Below, piece by piece: positions 34,117-43,843 of a stretch of 64,000 bases of DNA. The number at the start of each line of letters is the position of its first letter. Within the stretch, counting starts at the first letter, position 1. The stretch is taken from positions 1 to 64,000 of the forward strand of contig CAZWMS010000003.1 in assembly GCA_964635015.1 (NCBI GenBank), written 5' to 3'. The DNA is from CAJWPI01 sp964635015 (lineage in GTDB: Bacteria; Pseudomonadota; Gammaproteobacteria; Magnimaribacterales; Magnimaribacteraceae). The notes under the pieces were generated by a model that saw nothing but the letters and a program-made list of their open reading frames with translations, was not told the DNA's origin and did not search any database. A program made the position numbers and the translations under genes.

Positions 34117-35382
34117 GTGGATAGTAAAGACATTAATAAGTATATAGAAGATTTAGCTGTGAAAGCTAAATCTGCTGCTAGTCTAATTTCTTCTATAGAG
34201 ACAAAGAAGAAAGATAGTGCTCTTAATACTATGGCGGAAATAATTTCTGAAAGGAAAGAACAAATTCTACAAGCTAATTATCAAGACATTAAAGAAGCCA
34301 AGGATCACAATATTAGCTCCCACCTTTTGGAAAGATTAGAACTCAATGAAAGTAGGATAGATTCAATGGTTTTGAGTTTGAAGAATATTGCTAAATTACC
34401 AGACCCTATAGGAAATATAACAAAGCTTAAATCTACCCCCTCTGGCATCAGAGTGAGAAAGATGAGAGTGCCAATAGGGGTAATAGGCATCATTTATGAA
34501 TCTCGGCCCAATGTTACTGCTGATGCAGCAGCTCTTTGTTTTAAGTCAGGAAATTCTTGTATTTTAAGAGGAGGTTCAGAGTCTCTGAGATCCAACATTG
34601 AAATTAGCCAATGTTTAATAGATGCCTTAGAGGAAAATAAATTACCAAAATCTTCTGTAAATCTGATTAAAACTTCAGATAGAGAGGCTGTAAAGATGCT
34701 TCTCTCACAGGAAGAATCCTTAGATTTAATAATCCCAAGAGGGGGAAAAAAATTAATTAAATCTGTTCTTGAAAATACTAAAATTCCTGTTTTAAGACAT
34801 CTTGATGGCATTTGTCATGTTTTTATCGATAAGGATGCAGAAGTGCAAAAGGCTTTAGACATATCTATAAATGCTAAAACTTATCGTTATAGTATTTGTG
34901 GGGCCATGGAGACATTATTAATTCATAAAAATATAGCAAAAGAAGTTTTACCAAAATTAGGTAAACTTTTCTTTGAAAAAGAGGTTGAACTGCGAGGTTG
35001 CAAGCAAACTATTAAGTTAATAGATGCATCTGAAGCAACAGAGCAAGATTGGGTATCTGAATATCTAGCACCAATATTATGTATAAGAATAGTTGAAAGT
35101 TTAGATGCAGCAATAAAACACATAAATAAATATGGTTCAGCACATACTGATTCAATAGTTACAGAAAATAATGAAAGGGCACAAATTTTTCTTAAATCAG
35201 TGGATTCCTCTTCAGTAATGCATAATTTACCAACTTGTTGGGCAGATGGCTTTGAATATGGTTTGGGAGCTGAGATTGGAATTTCAACAGATAAGCTTCA
35301 TGCTAGAGGCCCTATAGGTTTGGAGGGTCTCACTTCTGAAAAGTACTTAGTGCTAGGGAATGCAGAACTAAGAGGAATTTAA
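34117..35382 (+). CDS. proA: gamma-glutamyl phosphate reductase
   Basis: NADPH-dependent second step of proline synthesis, making glutamate-5-semialdehyde. The aldehyde-dehydrogenase-like fold has the catalytic Cys261 in YSICGAMETLLIH, and PIGVIGIIYESRPNVTADAAALC, IIPRGGKKLI and RHLDGICHVFID are typical. The start is GTG without an evident ribosome-binding site. At 421 residues it is full length. No proB is in the window. It leads a rightward block with nadD 12 bp behind, the order found in Pseudomonas and relatives. Confidence 0.95.
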   Translation: MDSKDINKYIEDLAVKAKSAASLISSIETKKKDSALNTMAEIISERKEQILQANYQDIKEAKDHNISSHLLERLELNESRIDSMVLSLKNIAKLPDPIGNITKLKSTPSGIRVRKMRVPIGVIGIIYESRPNVTADAAALCFKSGNSCILRGGSESLRSNIEISQCLIDALEENKLPKSSVNLIKTSDREAVKMLLSQEESLDLIIPRGGKKLIKSVLENTKIPVLRHLDGICHVFIDKDAEVQKALDISINAKTYRYSICGAMETLLIHKNIAKEVLPKLGKLFFEKEVELRGCKQTIKLIDASEATEQDWVSEYLAPILCIRIVESLDAAIKHINKYGSAHTDSIVTENNERAQIFLKSVDSSSVMHNLPTCWADGFEYGLGAEIGISTDKLHARGPIGLEGLTSEKYLVLGNAELRGI

Positions 35383-35394
35383 AAGAAGTAATAT

Positions 35395-36057
35395 ATGACA
35401 AAACTAATTGGCATTTTTGGGGGAACATTCGACCCTGTTCATAATGGCCATACAGAGACCATTAGGAGTCTTCTAGAAATTATAAGTTTCCATCAGATAA
35501 AAGTTATACCAAATGGAAAACCTCCTCACAGACCTTCTGTATTTGGATCTTCATTTGAAAGATTAAAAATGACTTCTATAGCTTTTAAATCTTTTGATAA
35601 AGTAGTCATAGACGATAGAGAGATCAATAGAAAAGGTCCCTCCTATGCAATCGACACTGCAAAAGAGATAAGTACAGAAATAAGTAAAGATAGTTCATTA
35701 ATCTGGATTATGGGTTTAGACGCATTTAGTTCTATTGATTCTTGGCATAGATGGGAAGAATTTCTAGGTATTGTAAATATTATTGTAATGTTTAGACCTA
35801 ACATTGAAATTCCCAAAGGAAGTATTGCTAGCAAATTACTTCAAGAAAGGTCAGTAAATAGTAAAGAAGATATTTCTCAGAAAGACAAAGGGAGGATCCT
35901 ATTATGCAAGGTTATTCCTATTGATATTTCCTCTACTACAGTTAGAGAAAATTTATTTCAAGGAAAAGAGGTAAGTGACATGATTTTCTACAAGGTAAAT
36001 GATTTTATTGAATCTAAAAAACTTTACGTCAGTGAGAATGAGAAACTCCAAAATTAA
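35395..36057 (+). CDS. nadD: nicotinate-nucleotide adenylyltransferase
   Basis: Adenylates nicotinate mononucleotide in NAD synthesis. It opens with IGIFGGTFDPVHNGHTETI, the nucleotidyltransferase GxFDPxHxGH motif, then IPNGKPPHRP and the late ISSTTVRENL. The 220-residue length is normal. It overlaps rsfS by 20 bp, and the gene pair nadD-rsfS is conserved across bacteria. Confidence 0.94.
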   Translation: MTKLIGIFGGTFDPVHNGHTETIRSLLEIISFHQIKVIPNGKPPHRPSVFGSSFERLKMTSIAFKSFDKVVIDDREINRKGPSYAIDTAKEISTEISKDSSLIWIMGLDAFSSIDSWHRWEEFLGIVNIIVMFRPNIEIPKGSIASKLLQERSVNSKEDISQKDKGRILLCKVIPIDISSTTVRENLFQGKEVSDMIFYKVNDFIESKKLYVSENEKLQN

Positions 36058-36364
36058 AAACCTGGTTTTAGAAAGTTTAAGGGAACTTAAAGCCGTTAAC
36101 ACTGTCACCATAAATGTTAGAAAAATGAGCTATTTCACAGACTATATGGTAATTACAACAGGAACTTCATCAAGACATATAACAGCTCTAAGTGAAAAGG
36201 TAATTGATAAATTAAAAGAAAATAAAATCAATCTTGTGGGAGTTGAAGGCCATGGTGAGGAGGAATGGGTTTTGATTGATATTGGAGACATAGTCTTACA
36301 TTTAATGTCTAACAAGAAAAGGTCTTTTTATGATCTAGAGAGCCTTTGGGATGCTGATTTATAA
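36038..36364 (+). CDS. rsfS: ribosomal silencing factor
   Basis: Binds ribosomal protein uL14 and blocks subunit joining in starved cells. The family motifs are MSYFTDYMVITTGTSSRHI, VEGHGEEEWVLIDIGDIVLHLM and FYDLESLW. I chose the ATG at 36038 inside the end of nadD (108 residues, the usual length); an in-frame ATG at 35999 would add 13 unrelated residues. It is followed immediately, with no spacer, by rlmH. Confidence 0.93.
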   Translation: MRNSKIKNLVLESLRELKAVNTVTINVRKMSYFTDYMVITTGTSSRHITALSEKVIDKLKENKINLVGVEGHGEEEWVLIDIGDIVLHLMSNKKRSFYDLESLWDADL

Positions 36365-36832
36365 ATGGAAATAAATATAATATCTATAACTAACAAGAGA
36401 CCCAGTTGGTTAGAAGAGGCTTTTAATGATTATCTGAGTAGGTTTGATAGCTCTATGACTGTTAACTTCCTAGCATTGAAGCCTTTAAAAAAATCAAAAA
36501 AAATTAATACTCATACTCTAGTTGAAAAAGAGGGTAAAAGGATTATTAAATTATTAAATTCTTCTGACCCTATTATTTCTTTAGACAGAAAAGGAGAAAG
36601 TTGGGACACCTTGAAATTGAAGTCAGAATTAGATGAGTGTTACGCTTATTCAAAAACTCTCAATTTTCTTATTGGAGGTACCTTTGGGCTTAGTGAAAAT
36701 TGTTTAAAAAAGTCTAAATTTATTTTTTCTTTATCTAAACTTACTCTTCCGCATTCCTTTGTACCACTTATTTTGATTGAACAGCTCTACAGAGCATGGA
36801 CTATCGGAAGAAAACATCCATACCATAAGTAA
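36365..36832 (+). CDS. rlmH: 23S rRNA (pseudouridine1915-N3)-methyltransferase
   Basis: SPOUT methyltransferase that modifies helix 69 of 23S rRNA. It shows LDRKGESWDTLKLKSELD, then FLIGGTFGLSE (the AdoMet-binding knot) and LTLPHSFVPLILIEQLYRAWTIGRKHPYHK, the invariant C-terminus. The 155 residues match the family. It starts on the base after the rsfS stop, as part of the conserved nadD-rsfS-rlmH-mrdA order. Confidence 0.96.
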   Translation: MEINIISITNKRPSWLEEAFNDYLSRFDSSMTVNFLALKPLKKSKKINTHTLVEKEGKRIIKLLNSSDPIISLDRKGESWDTLKLKSELDECYAYSKTLNFLIGGTFGLSENCLKKSKFIFSLSKLTLPHSFVPLILIEQLYRAWTIGRKHPYHK

Positions 36833-36840
36833 TAAATATT

Positions 36841-38688
36841 ATGTTTGATTTGTCCACTAAAGAAGAAGAATATAGAAAGAAATCTTTTAAGAAAAGATTT
36901 TTTTTTCTTTTATCCCTTCTACTTTTATTTGCTTTTATATCCCTATTCCAAATAATAAAATTGACAGTTTTAGATAATAATATTTATGTAACAGAGTCGG
37001 ATAAAAATAGAATAATTTTTTCACCTATTTTCCCTGCCAGAGGATTAATCAAGTTGTCGGATGGTCAATTAATTACTGAAAATGTAGTTTCAAATGATTT
37101 ATTTTTGGCTGTAAACCAGGTAAATAATGTTAATAAACTATTAGAGGATTTAATTATTTCTTTAAACTTAAAAAATGAAACTCTTTTAGCTTTAAAGAAG
37201 AAACTTGAAACAGAAAGTAAGAAAATCAACTCTAGTTCCATTCTTTTAATGAAAAACCTTTCGTCAGAACAGGTAGCTAAGTACCTACTTAACAGTGAAA
37301 AGTGGCCTTCTGTTAGTTTAAAGCCTAGGCTCCAAAGATATGTTTTAGATGGACCTCTTTTTTCTCATACAATAGGTTATCTAGGCAGAGTTAGTTCTAA
37401 TGAACTAGATGGTTCAAAATTCAAGTACAAAATTGACTCATGGACAGGTAAATCAGGTGTAGAAAAGGTCTATGAGCAAAGCCTTAGGGGATCGTTAGGT
37501 CATAAAATAGTAGAAGTAGATGTTTATGGTAAGGAAATAAGAGAATTAGAAAGACTAAAGCCTGGCAAAGCACCTGATATCTACTTAAGTTTGAATAAAC
37601 CCCTTCAGGAATTGGCCAGAAAAAAACTATCTGGAAGAAAGGGAGCCATAGTTGCTATGGATCCAAATAATGGACTTATAAAGGCCTTAGTTAGTTCTCC
37701 TGATTTTAATCCAAATATATTAAATCAATCAGAACAAGGTGAATTTAGAGATCTGATTAATAACAAAGAAAGTCCCTTCTTTAACAGAGCAATTTCTGGG
37801 AATTATCCCCCTGCTTCTACTTTAAAGCCCTTCCTAGCTTTACTGGGCTTACAAGAGAAACTTATTGATTGGGATACTGTGATTGAAGATAAAGGTTTTT
37901 TTCAAATAAAAGAGGGGGGAAGAAGATATAGGGGTTGGAAGGAAGAGGGTCACGGTTCAGTTAACTTAAAAAAAGCAATTATCGAATCATCAGATGTCTT
38001 TTTCTATCAATTAGCTACAAAAATGTCCGTCGAAATGATCCATTCATTTCTAAATTTATTTGGTTTTGGAAAATTATTAGGAATAGATATTTCTGGAGAA
38101 GAACAAGCGACACTACCTAATCGCCAATGGAAATTAGGGAAAGTTGGTGAAGAATGGTTTATAGGCGACACTGTTAATTTGGGTATAGGTCAAGGGTATA
38201 TATCTAGCACTCCTTTACAATTAGTTATTGCCTTTTCAGCCTTAGCAAATAGGGGTAAATTATACAAACCGAGGATTGTTGAAAAAATTGACAACAAGCC
38301 TACAAAGGCTGAGATCCTAAGTGAAATAAAGTTGTTAGATAATAATAACTGGGAAAAAATTGAACATGCACTGCTTTCTGTAATTGAATCATGGAATGGG
38401 ACTGCTCATAACTTATACGATAAAAATAGTATAAGGATAGCAGGAAAAACAGGTACCGCTCAACTTAGAAGTTTATCAGGGGAAGCTATGTCCGTGAAAG
38501 AGGAATATTCTGATATAAGAACTGAGGAAAAAGAAAGGGATCATGCTCTATTTGTTGGTTATGGACCAGTCCCGAATGCTACATTGGCTGTTGTAGTTAT
38601 TATTGAGAATGGAGAATCTGCTAGCAAAGTTGCAGCCCCCATAGCCAAAGAACTAATAAATCTTTATACCAATAAAAGGAACTTTTGA
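36841..38688 (+). CDS. mrdA: penicillin-binding protein 2
   Basis: Essential transpeptidase of the rod-shape elongation complex, anchored in the inner membrane by one segment (about residues 19-42). The periplasmic dimerisation part is followed by the transpeptidase domain. Catalytic Ser326 lies in PASTLKP (SxxK), the SxD triad in ESSDVFFYQ, and KTG in AGKTGTAQL. At 615 residues it is full length. It overlaps rodA by one base (TGATG), so the two partners are translationally coupled, and it presupposes a rod-shaped cell. Confidence 0.95.
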   Translation: MFDLSTKEEEYRKKSFKKRFFFLLSLLLLFAFISLFQIIKLTVLDNNIYVTESDKNRIIFSPIFPARGLIKLSDGQLITENVVSNDLFLAVNQVNNVNKLLEDLIISLNLKNETLLALKKKLETESKKINSSSILLMKNLSSEQVAKYLLNSEKWPSVSLKPRLQRYVLDGPLFSHTIGYLGRVSSNELDGSKFKYKIDSWTGKSGVEKVYEQSLRGSLGHKIVEVDVYGKEIRELERLKPGKAPDIYLSLNKPLQELARKKLSGRKGAIVAMDPNNGLIKALVSSPDFNPNILNQSEQGEFRDLINNKESPFFNRAISGNYPPASTLKPFLALLGLQEKLIDWDTVIEDKGFFQIKEGGRRYRGWKEEGHGSVNLKKAIIESSDVFFYQLATKMSVEMIHSFLNLFGFGKLLGIDISGEEQATLPNRQWKLGKVGEEWFIGDTVNLGIGQGYISSTPLQLVIAFSALANRGKLYKPRIVEKIDNKPTKAEILSEIKLLDNNNWEKIEHALLSVIESWNGTAHNLYDKNSIRIAGKTGTAQLRSLSGEAMSVKEEYSDIRTEEKERDHALFVGYGPVPNATLAVVVIIENGESASKVAAPIAKELINLYTNKRNF

Positions 38689-39812
38689 TGTCCAGAAGAC
38701 CGCTAGATTATTTACTAAATAGTCCAGTCAGAGTTAAAAGACTGACTTTTTCAGGTATTGTAAAGGATGTTCCCCTGTTCTTTTCAGTAATAGCACTTCT
38801 AATTTTTGGTTTTTTTATGTTATACAGTGCTAGCGGACAATCAGAGACCATGCTATTAAGACAGGTGTTTTTTTCGTGTATGGGTTTGTTTTTAATGATT
38901 GTAATAGCACAATTTAATCTTATTTCTTATAGATTAGTCCTGATTCACTTTTATTGGCTTGGTTTAGCACTTCTTATTTATGTTCTTTTAAATCCCTCTG
39001 AACAAAGCAATACCAGCCGTTGGATTGATCTAGGAATAATTAGCTTTCAACCCTCAGAACTTGTGAGATTAATTTTACCGTTAGCAGTTGCTTCATTCTT
39101 AACAAGAAAACAGATAAAACCATTAATAAGAGACTGGTTTATAGTTATGCTAGCAATTTTTATTTGTAGTTTTCTTATTTTTAAAGAACCCGACTTAGGA
39201 ACAGCAATTATCGTTTTTATTTCTGGTTGTATACCAGTCTTCCTTTCTGGCTTTCCTTTTTCCATTATTTTATTATTCCTTTTTTTGGCAGTTTCACTAT
39301 CTCCTCTTCTTTGGAATAGTCTAGAGCCTTATATGCAATCAAGGCTTTTAACTCTTTTAGATTCTGAATCAGATCCATTGGGGGCTGGCTGGAATATTGC
39401 TCAATCGAAAGTAGCAATCGGGTCAGGAGGTTTTTTTGGAAAAGGGTATCTTTCAGGGACTCAAAGTCAATTAGATTTTATTCCCGCAAGTCATACTGAC
39501 TTTATTTTTTCAGTTATTGCCGAAGAATTAGGACTATTTGGAATTTTATTTCTTTTAATACTTTATATCTTTATTTTAGTAAGAATATTTAAAATATCTT
39601 TCAACGCCGAAACTTTTTTTGAAAGATTGGTTTCTATTTCAATAGGATTTATGCTTCTTACATTTATAATAATCAATATTTCTATGGTAGTAGGGGTGTT
39701 TCCTGTAGTAGGGGTTCCTCTTCCGTTAATAAGCCAGGGAGGAACTGCAATAGTAGTAAATCTTATTAGCCTTGGAATAGTTCTTTCAGTTAAGAAGATG
39801 CAAGTTTGGTAG
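38688..39812 (+). CDS. rodA: rod shape-determining protein RodA (peptidoglycan polymerase)
   Basis: SEDS-family glycosyltransferase that polymerises lipid II together with PBP2. The 374-residue integral membrane protein has about ten hydrophobic segments. SEDS motifs are RWIDLGIISFQPSELVRL, KEPDLGTAIIVF, GAGWNIAQSKVAIGSGGFFGKG, FIPASHTDFIFSVIAEELG and GVPLPLISQGGTA. The ATG at 38688 has AAAAGGA seven bases ahead; a TTG at 38685 is in frame but less likely. It is directly behind mrdA. Confidence 0.95.
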   Translation: MSRRPLDYLLNSPVRVKRLTFSGIVKDVPLFFSVIALLIFGFFMLYSASGQSETMLLRQVFFSCMGLFLMIVIAQFNLISYRLVLIHFYWLGLALLIYVLLNPSEQSNTSRWIDLGIISFQPSELVRLILPLAVASFLTRKQIKPLIRDWFIVMLAIFICSFLIFKEPDLGTAIIVFISGCIPVFLSGFPFSIILLFLFLAVSLSPLLWNSLEPYMQSRLLTLLDSESDPLGAGWNIAQSKVAIGSGGFFGKGYLSGTQSQLDFIPASHTDFIFSVIAEELGLFGILFLLILYIFILVRIFKISFNAETFFERLVSISIGFMLLTFIIINISMVVGVFPVVGVPLPLISQGGTAIVVNLISLGIVLSVKKMQVW

Positions 39813-39814
39813 TT

Positions 39815-40789
39815 ATGTTAAAAATAATTTTTCTTGTTTTGTCTATCTCTTTGTTTATATCAGGAAATATTATCATAGCTGATGAGAAGTCTTATTCTGA
39901 TAGACCTGAAGTAAGTGAATTTGTAGATACCATGTATGAAAAACATGGTTTTAATAAACAAAAACTCTTTGAATTACTATCAAAGTCACAATTTCAGGAG
40001 CGGGTAGTTAGAATAATGGATCATCAGCCAGAAGGCACTATGACTTGGGGGCAGTACAAGAGACTTATTATTACAAGAGATCGTATAGCTCTGGGAAAAC
40101 AATTCATACAAACTTACTCGGAGGACCTAGAGAGAGCTGAAGATATTTTCGGAATTCCCTCAGAAATAATAGCTTCTATAATAGGTATAGAAACAAGATA
40201 TGGAAAAACTCTTGGAAGCGTAAGAGTTATTGACTCCCTAATGACACTTTCTTTTGATTACCCTAGAAGAGAAAAGTTTTTTATAAGTCAATTAGAGAAT
40301 TTTTTACTTCTTGCTAGAGAAGAAAAATTAGATGCTTCTAAAATTAAAGGCTCTATTGCTGGGGCCATGGGTTATGGTCAATTCATGCCAGACAGTTATA
40401 GATTATATGCAGTAGATTTTGACTTTGACGGGAAAAGAGATATTTTAAGCAACCCAGTTGATGCAATAGGAAGCGTTGCTAACTTTCTTAGTAAGAAAGG
40501 TAAGTGGGTTGCAAATACAGAAATTGTACTAGAGGCAACTTTGAAAGGTAAAAGACCTGAAATTAAATCTGCCTTTAAACCATATTTATCTATTTATGAG
40601 CTAGAAAAAATTGGTATTAAACCTTTGATAAGAACTAGAAAAAATACTTTAGTAGCTCCTATTGAGCTGGAGGACGATAAGGAATTCGAATATTGGTTGG
40701 GTTTAAATAATTACCATGCTTTATCCAGATATAATAGGAGTAAACTATATGTCATGGCAGTTTACCAATTTAGTAAATCGTTAAAGTAA
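39815..40789 (+). CDS. mltB: lytic murein transglycosylase B
   Basis: Cleaves glycan strands of peptidoglycan with formation of 1,6-anhydro-MurNAc. A signal sequence occupies residues 1-22 (IIFLVLSISLFISGNIIIA) without a clear lipobox, so it may be soluble in the periplasm. The catalytic Glu is in IIGIETRYGKTLGS; AGAMGYGQFMPDSYRLYAVDFDFDGKRD and VGSVANFL-type motifs follow. I start it at the ATG 39815, after the rodA stop; a TTG at 39806 is in frame but improbable. Its order after rodA is conserved in gammaproteobacteria. Confidence 0.92.
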   Translation: MLKIIFLVLSISLFISGNIIIADEKSYSDRPEVSEFVDTMYEKHGFNKQKLFELLSKSQFQERVVRIMDHQPEGTMTWGQYKRLIITRDRIALGKQFIQTYSEDLERAEDIFGIPSEIIASIIGIETRYGKTLGSVRVIDSLMTLSFDYPRREKFFISQLENFLLLAREEKLDASKIKGSIAGAMGYGQFMPDSYRLYAVDFDFDGKRDILSNPVDAIGSVANFLSKKGKWVANTEIVLEATLKGKRPEIKSAFKPYLSIYELEKIGIKPLIRTRKNTLVAPIELEDDKEFEYWLGLNNYHALSRYNRSKLYVMAVYQFSKSLK

Positions 40790-40838
40790 TTTGTAGCAAG
40801 AATTTTATTTAAATTGTTATATAAAAACCAAGGAACTA

Positions 40839-42008
40839 ATGAAGACTTCTAGAAAAATATTTTTATCACTTAGATTGCTTCTTCTTTCAATCCTGTCTCC
40901 TTTGTTATTGTCAGAAGGTTTTATTCCCGATCCTCCTTCTTTAAATGCAAAGAATTATATATTAATAGATGCTGTTACAAAAAAAGTATTAGCTGAGAAA
41001 GATTCAAACCAAAAAATAGAGCCAGCCAGTCTAACAAAAATTATGACAGGTTATGTAGTTGCTGACCAAATATCACAAGGCTTTGTTAACTTAGATGATG
41101 AAGTTTACATAAGTATTAACTGTTGGAAGAAAGGTGGTTCAAGAATGTATATTAAAGAAGGTACGAGAGTTCTTCTTTCGGATTTAATTAAGGGGATGGT
41201 AGTTTCATCTGGGAATGATGCAAGCTGTGCAATAGCTGAGCATATTGCTGGAACAGAAGAAAAATTTGTACAACTTATGATGAAATATGTTTCCAAAATG
41301 GGTTTAAGTAATACTAACCTTGTAAATCCGCATGGATGGCCTAATGATAACCATTATTCTTCAGCAGCTGATCTAGCTAATTTATCAAGAAAGTTAATTT
41401 CTGATTTCCCTCAACATTATTCTCTTTATAAGGAAAAGTGGTTTACTTACAATGAAATAAGACAAAGAAACAGGAATAGTCTTCTGTGGCAAGATGATTC
41501 GATAGACGGTTTAAAGACGGGTCATACAGAGAAAGCAGGATACTGCTTAGTCTCCTCAGGAATGAAGAACGGTACAAGACTCATAGCTGTAACCCTAAAT
41601 AGCAATTCTGAAAGGACAAGGCTCACAGATAATAGACGTTTACTGGATTATGGATTCCGTTATTTTGTAACAAAAAGGGTTATAGAAAAGAATGAACTTT
41701 TAAAAGAAGAGAAAGTTTGGGGAGGTTTAGCAGAGCAGGTTAACTTAATATCATCAAAAGACATATATTTAACTCTTTCCCCAAGGGATTTTAATAAAAT
41801 AGAAACTTATATTTATATTGATGAGCATCTTCAAGCCCCTCTAATTAAAGGGGAAGCTGTAGGAAAGGTAAGCCTTCAAATAGATGGAAACGAGCTAGCC
41901 AGAGAAAATTTAGTCACTTCAGAGGAGGTTTTATCCCAAGGATTTTTAGGAAGAGCTTGGTCTAATCTTAAATTATTAGTTTATAGTTTTTTGATGGAAG
42001 ATAACTAG
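40839..42008 (+). CDS. dacA: D-alanyl-D-alanine carboxypeptidase (PBP5/6 type)
   Basis: Trims the terminal D-Ala from peptidoglycan side chains at the outer face of the inner membrane. A signal peptide covers residues 1-25. Catalytic SxxK is in EPASLTKIMTGYV, SxN in SSGNDASCAIAEH and KTG in LKTGHTEKAGYCLVSS. The C-terminal beta domain is followed by an amphipathic anchor (RAWSNLKLLVYSFLM). At 389 residues it is normal. AAGGAA precedes the ATG. An rlpA gene, often found before dacA in this order, is absent. Confidence 0.95.
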   Translation: MKTSRKIFLSLRLLLLSILSPLLLSEGFIPDPPSLNAKNYILIDAVTKKVLAEKDSNQKIEPASLTKIMTGYVVADQISQGFVNLDDEVYISINCWKKGGSRMYIKEGTRVLLSDLIKGMVVSSGNDASCAIAEHIAGTEEKFVQLMMKYVSKMGLSNTNLVNPHGWPNDNHYSSAADLANLSRKLISDFPQHYSLYKEKWFTYNEIRQRNRNSLLWQDDSIDGLKTGHTEKAGYCLVSSGMKNGTRLIAVTLNSNSERTRLTDNRRLLDYGFRYFVTKRVIEKNELLKEEKVWGGLAEQVNLISSKDIYLTLSPRDFNKIETYIYIDEHLQAPLIKGEAVGKVSLQIDGNELARENLVTSEEVLSQGFLGRAWSNLKLLVYSFLMEDN

Positions 42009-42019
42009 CAGTCTGATTG

Positions 42020-42883
42020 ATGATTTTCACATATCTAAATGACCAGTTCATACCAAAAGAAGATGTAAAAATTTCTCCTTTTGATAGAGGATTTCTTTTT
42101 GGAGATGCAGTTTATGAAGTTATACCTGTATACAAGAATGGACCTTTTCTCTTAGATGAACATCTAAGGAGATTAGAAACTTCTTTAACAAAGATCAATA
42201 TTCAGAAACCAAAAAAATGGAATCAATTAGTAGAAATACTAAAAGAAATGATTAAAAGAAATAGTTTTAATAGCCAATATTTATATTTACAGATTTCTAG
42301 AGGAGAAGAAGAGACAAGAAGTCATACACCCTCGACAACCCTTGAACCAACTCTCTTTATTTTTTCTGCAGAATTTGCTGTAAATCCATTTAGAAAAGAT
42401 TTCAGGAAGTCTGGATTGATTGTTATTACTAAAGAAGACTTGCGTTGGCAGAGATGCGATATAAAAGCAGTTACTCTTTTAGCTAATATAACTGAATTAT
42501 TTGAAGCTAAAGATTTGGGAGCAGATGAAGTTATCTTCCATGAGGGCAAGAGGGTAACAGAAGGTGCTTCCTCTAATATTTTTGCGGTTTTAAATAAGAA
42601 AATAGTAACCCCCCCTCTTAGCAATAAGATATTGCCTGGAGTGACTAGAAATTACGTTATAACTTTAATCAAAGACCTCAACTTAGATTTTGAAGAACAA
42701 GATCTAACTGTTAAAGATTTATATGAAGCCCATGAAATTTGGCTGACTAGTTCGACGAAAGAAATTCAACCAATATCAAAGATAGATGAAATAGAGTTGC
42801 CAAATAAAGATCCTAAAAAGACTTATTGGAAAGCAGTATTAGATGCATTCGAAAAAAAAATAAAATCTGAATCAGAAGTTTAA
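42020..42883 (+). CDS. dat: D-amino-acid aminotransferase
   Basis: Class IV PLP aminotransferase, most like D-alanine transaminase, which makes D-Glu or D-Ala for the cell wall. The N-terminus has FDRGFLFGDAVYEVIPVYKNGPFLLDEHLRRL, PLP-binding Lys is in RCDIKAVTLLAN, and VTEGASSNIFAV and PGVTRNYVI bind the phosphate. I chose ATG 42020 over the in-frame TTG three bases earlier. It follows dacA by 11 bp. Branched-chain aminotransferase or ADC lyase are alternatives, but the motif pattern and the cell-wall context favour Dat. Its 3' end overlaps the convergent holA by 12 bp. Confidence 0.87.
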   Translation: MIFTYLNDQFIPKEDVKISPFDRGFLFGDAVYEVIPVYKNGPFLLDEHLRRLETSLTKINIQKPKKWNQLVEILKEMIKRNSFNSQYLYLQISRGEEETRSHTPSTTLEPTLFIFSAEFAVNPFRKDFRKSGLIVITKEDLRWQRCDIKAVTLLANITELFEAKDLGADEVIFHEGKRVTEGASSNIFAVLNKKIVTPPLSNKILPGVTRNYVITLIKDLNLDFEEQDLTVKDLYEAHEIWLTSSTKEIQPISKIDEIELPNKDPKKTYWKAVLDAFEKKIKSESEV

Positions 42884-43843
42884 ACAAAAGTCCCTTATAG
42901 CTGTCCAAGGTTCCTGATTTTCACGACCTTTAATGGAGGCATCAATAATAGCAAGTTTTTTTAAAGACCTAAGTAGCCTTTTTGTAGATATTCTTTCAGA
43001 AGCTTTTTCAAGCATATTAATATATTTTTTAGATCCCCAAATCCCCTTAGTAGATCCCTGCTGAATGGCTTGAGAAAGATTTTTTATCTCTTTAGATAAT
43101 GCCCATAAAATAAGAGCTTCAGGAGTCCCTTCATCTTTTAAGGATTCTAAGATTTGAAACATTCTTTTTTTGTCTAAGGAAATGAAAGAATCAGAGAAAT
43201 CAAATATTGTAAATCTTGAAGAATTAGAAACTTCATGAGCTATATCTTCTAAAGTAATGTCTTTTTCTCTATAGATTAAAGCTAATTTTTTAATTTCTTG
43301 GAAAGAGGACAACAAATTCCCTTCAGTTTTCTCTGCCAAGAAATATGCAAGTTCCTTTGATATTTTTACCTTAAATTTCATCCCTATTTTTTGAATCCAA
43401 TTAGGTAAGTTTTCAGAAGTTATAGGATCAATGGTTATAGTTATTCCAACAGAATCAAGCGCTTTAGCCCAAGCAGATGAACGGCTTTTATAATCCAACC
43501 CTTCCGCTGAAACTATTAGGATATTTTCTTTATGTATATTTGAAGAATACTCCTTCAAAATCTTTGCTCCTTCTCTGCCTGGACCATTCTCCAAGAGCTT
43601 TACTACTATAACCTTTTTAGAACCGAACAAATCTTTACTTTCTTCTCCATGTTTTAAGAAGGACCAATCATATTTGTCTGTTATTAGATGTGTTTCCTTT
43701 TCCAAATAGTCTTCTTTTTTAGCCCTCTCAAATACCTTATCTACCAGCTGTTGGTTTTGGAGAAAATCATTGCCAAATATTATATATATACAGGAAAGGT
43801 TATCTTTTAATCTACTTTTAAGTTTACTTGGAGTTAATTTCAT
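42872..43843 (-). CDS. holA: DNA polymerase III delta subunit
   Basis: Clamp-loader subunit that opens the beta clamp. The 323-residue protein has the HolA layout: N-terminal YIIFGNDFLQNQQLVD, then DLFGSKKVIVVKL, ILIVSAEGLDYKSRSSAWAKAL, and FLAEKTEGNLLSSFQEIKKLAL, ending with the collar domain. It overlaps lptE upstream by 20 bp in the conserved leuS-lptE-holA order. The end of dat overlaps it on the other strand. Confidence 0.92.
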   Translation of the reverse strand: MKLTPSKLKSRLKDNLSCIYIIFGNDFLQNQQLVDKVFERAKKEDYLEKETHLITDKYDWSFLKHGEESKDLFGSKKVIVVKLLENGPGREGAKILKEYSSNIHKENILIVSAEGLDYKSRSSAWAKALDSVGITITIDPITSENLPNWIQKIGMKFKVKISKELAYFLAEKTEGNLLSSFQEIKKLALIYREKDITLEDIAHEVSNSSRFTIFDFSDSFISLDKKRMFQILESLKDEGTPEALILWALSKEIKNLSQAIQQGSTKGIWGSKKYINMLEKASERISTKRLLRSLKKLAIIDASIKGRENQEPWTAIRDFCLNF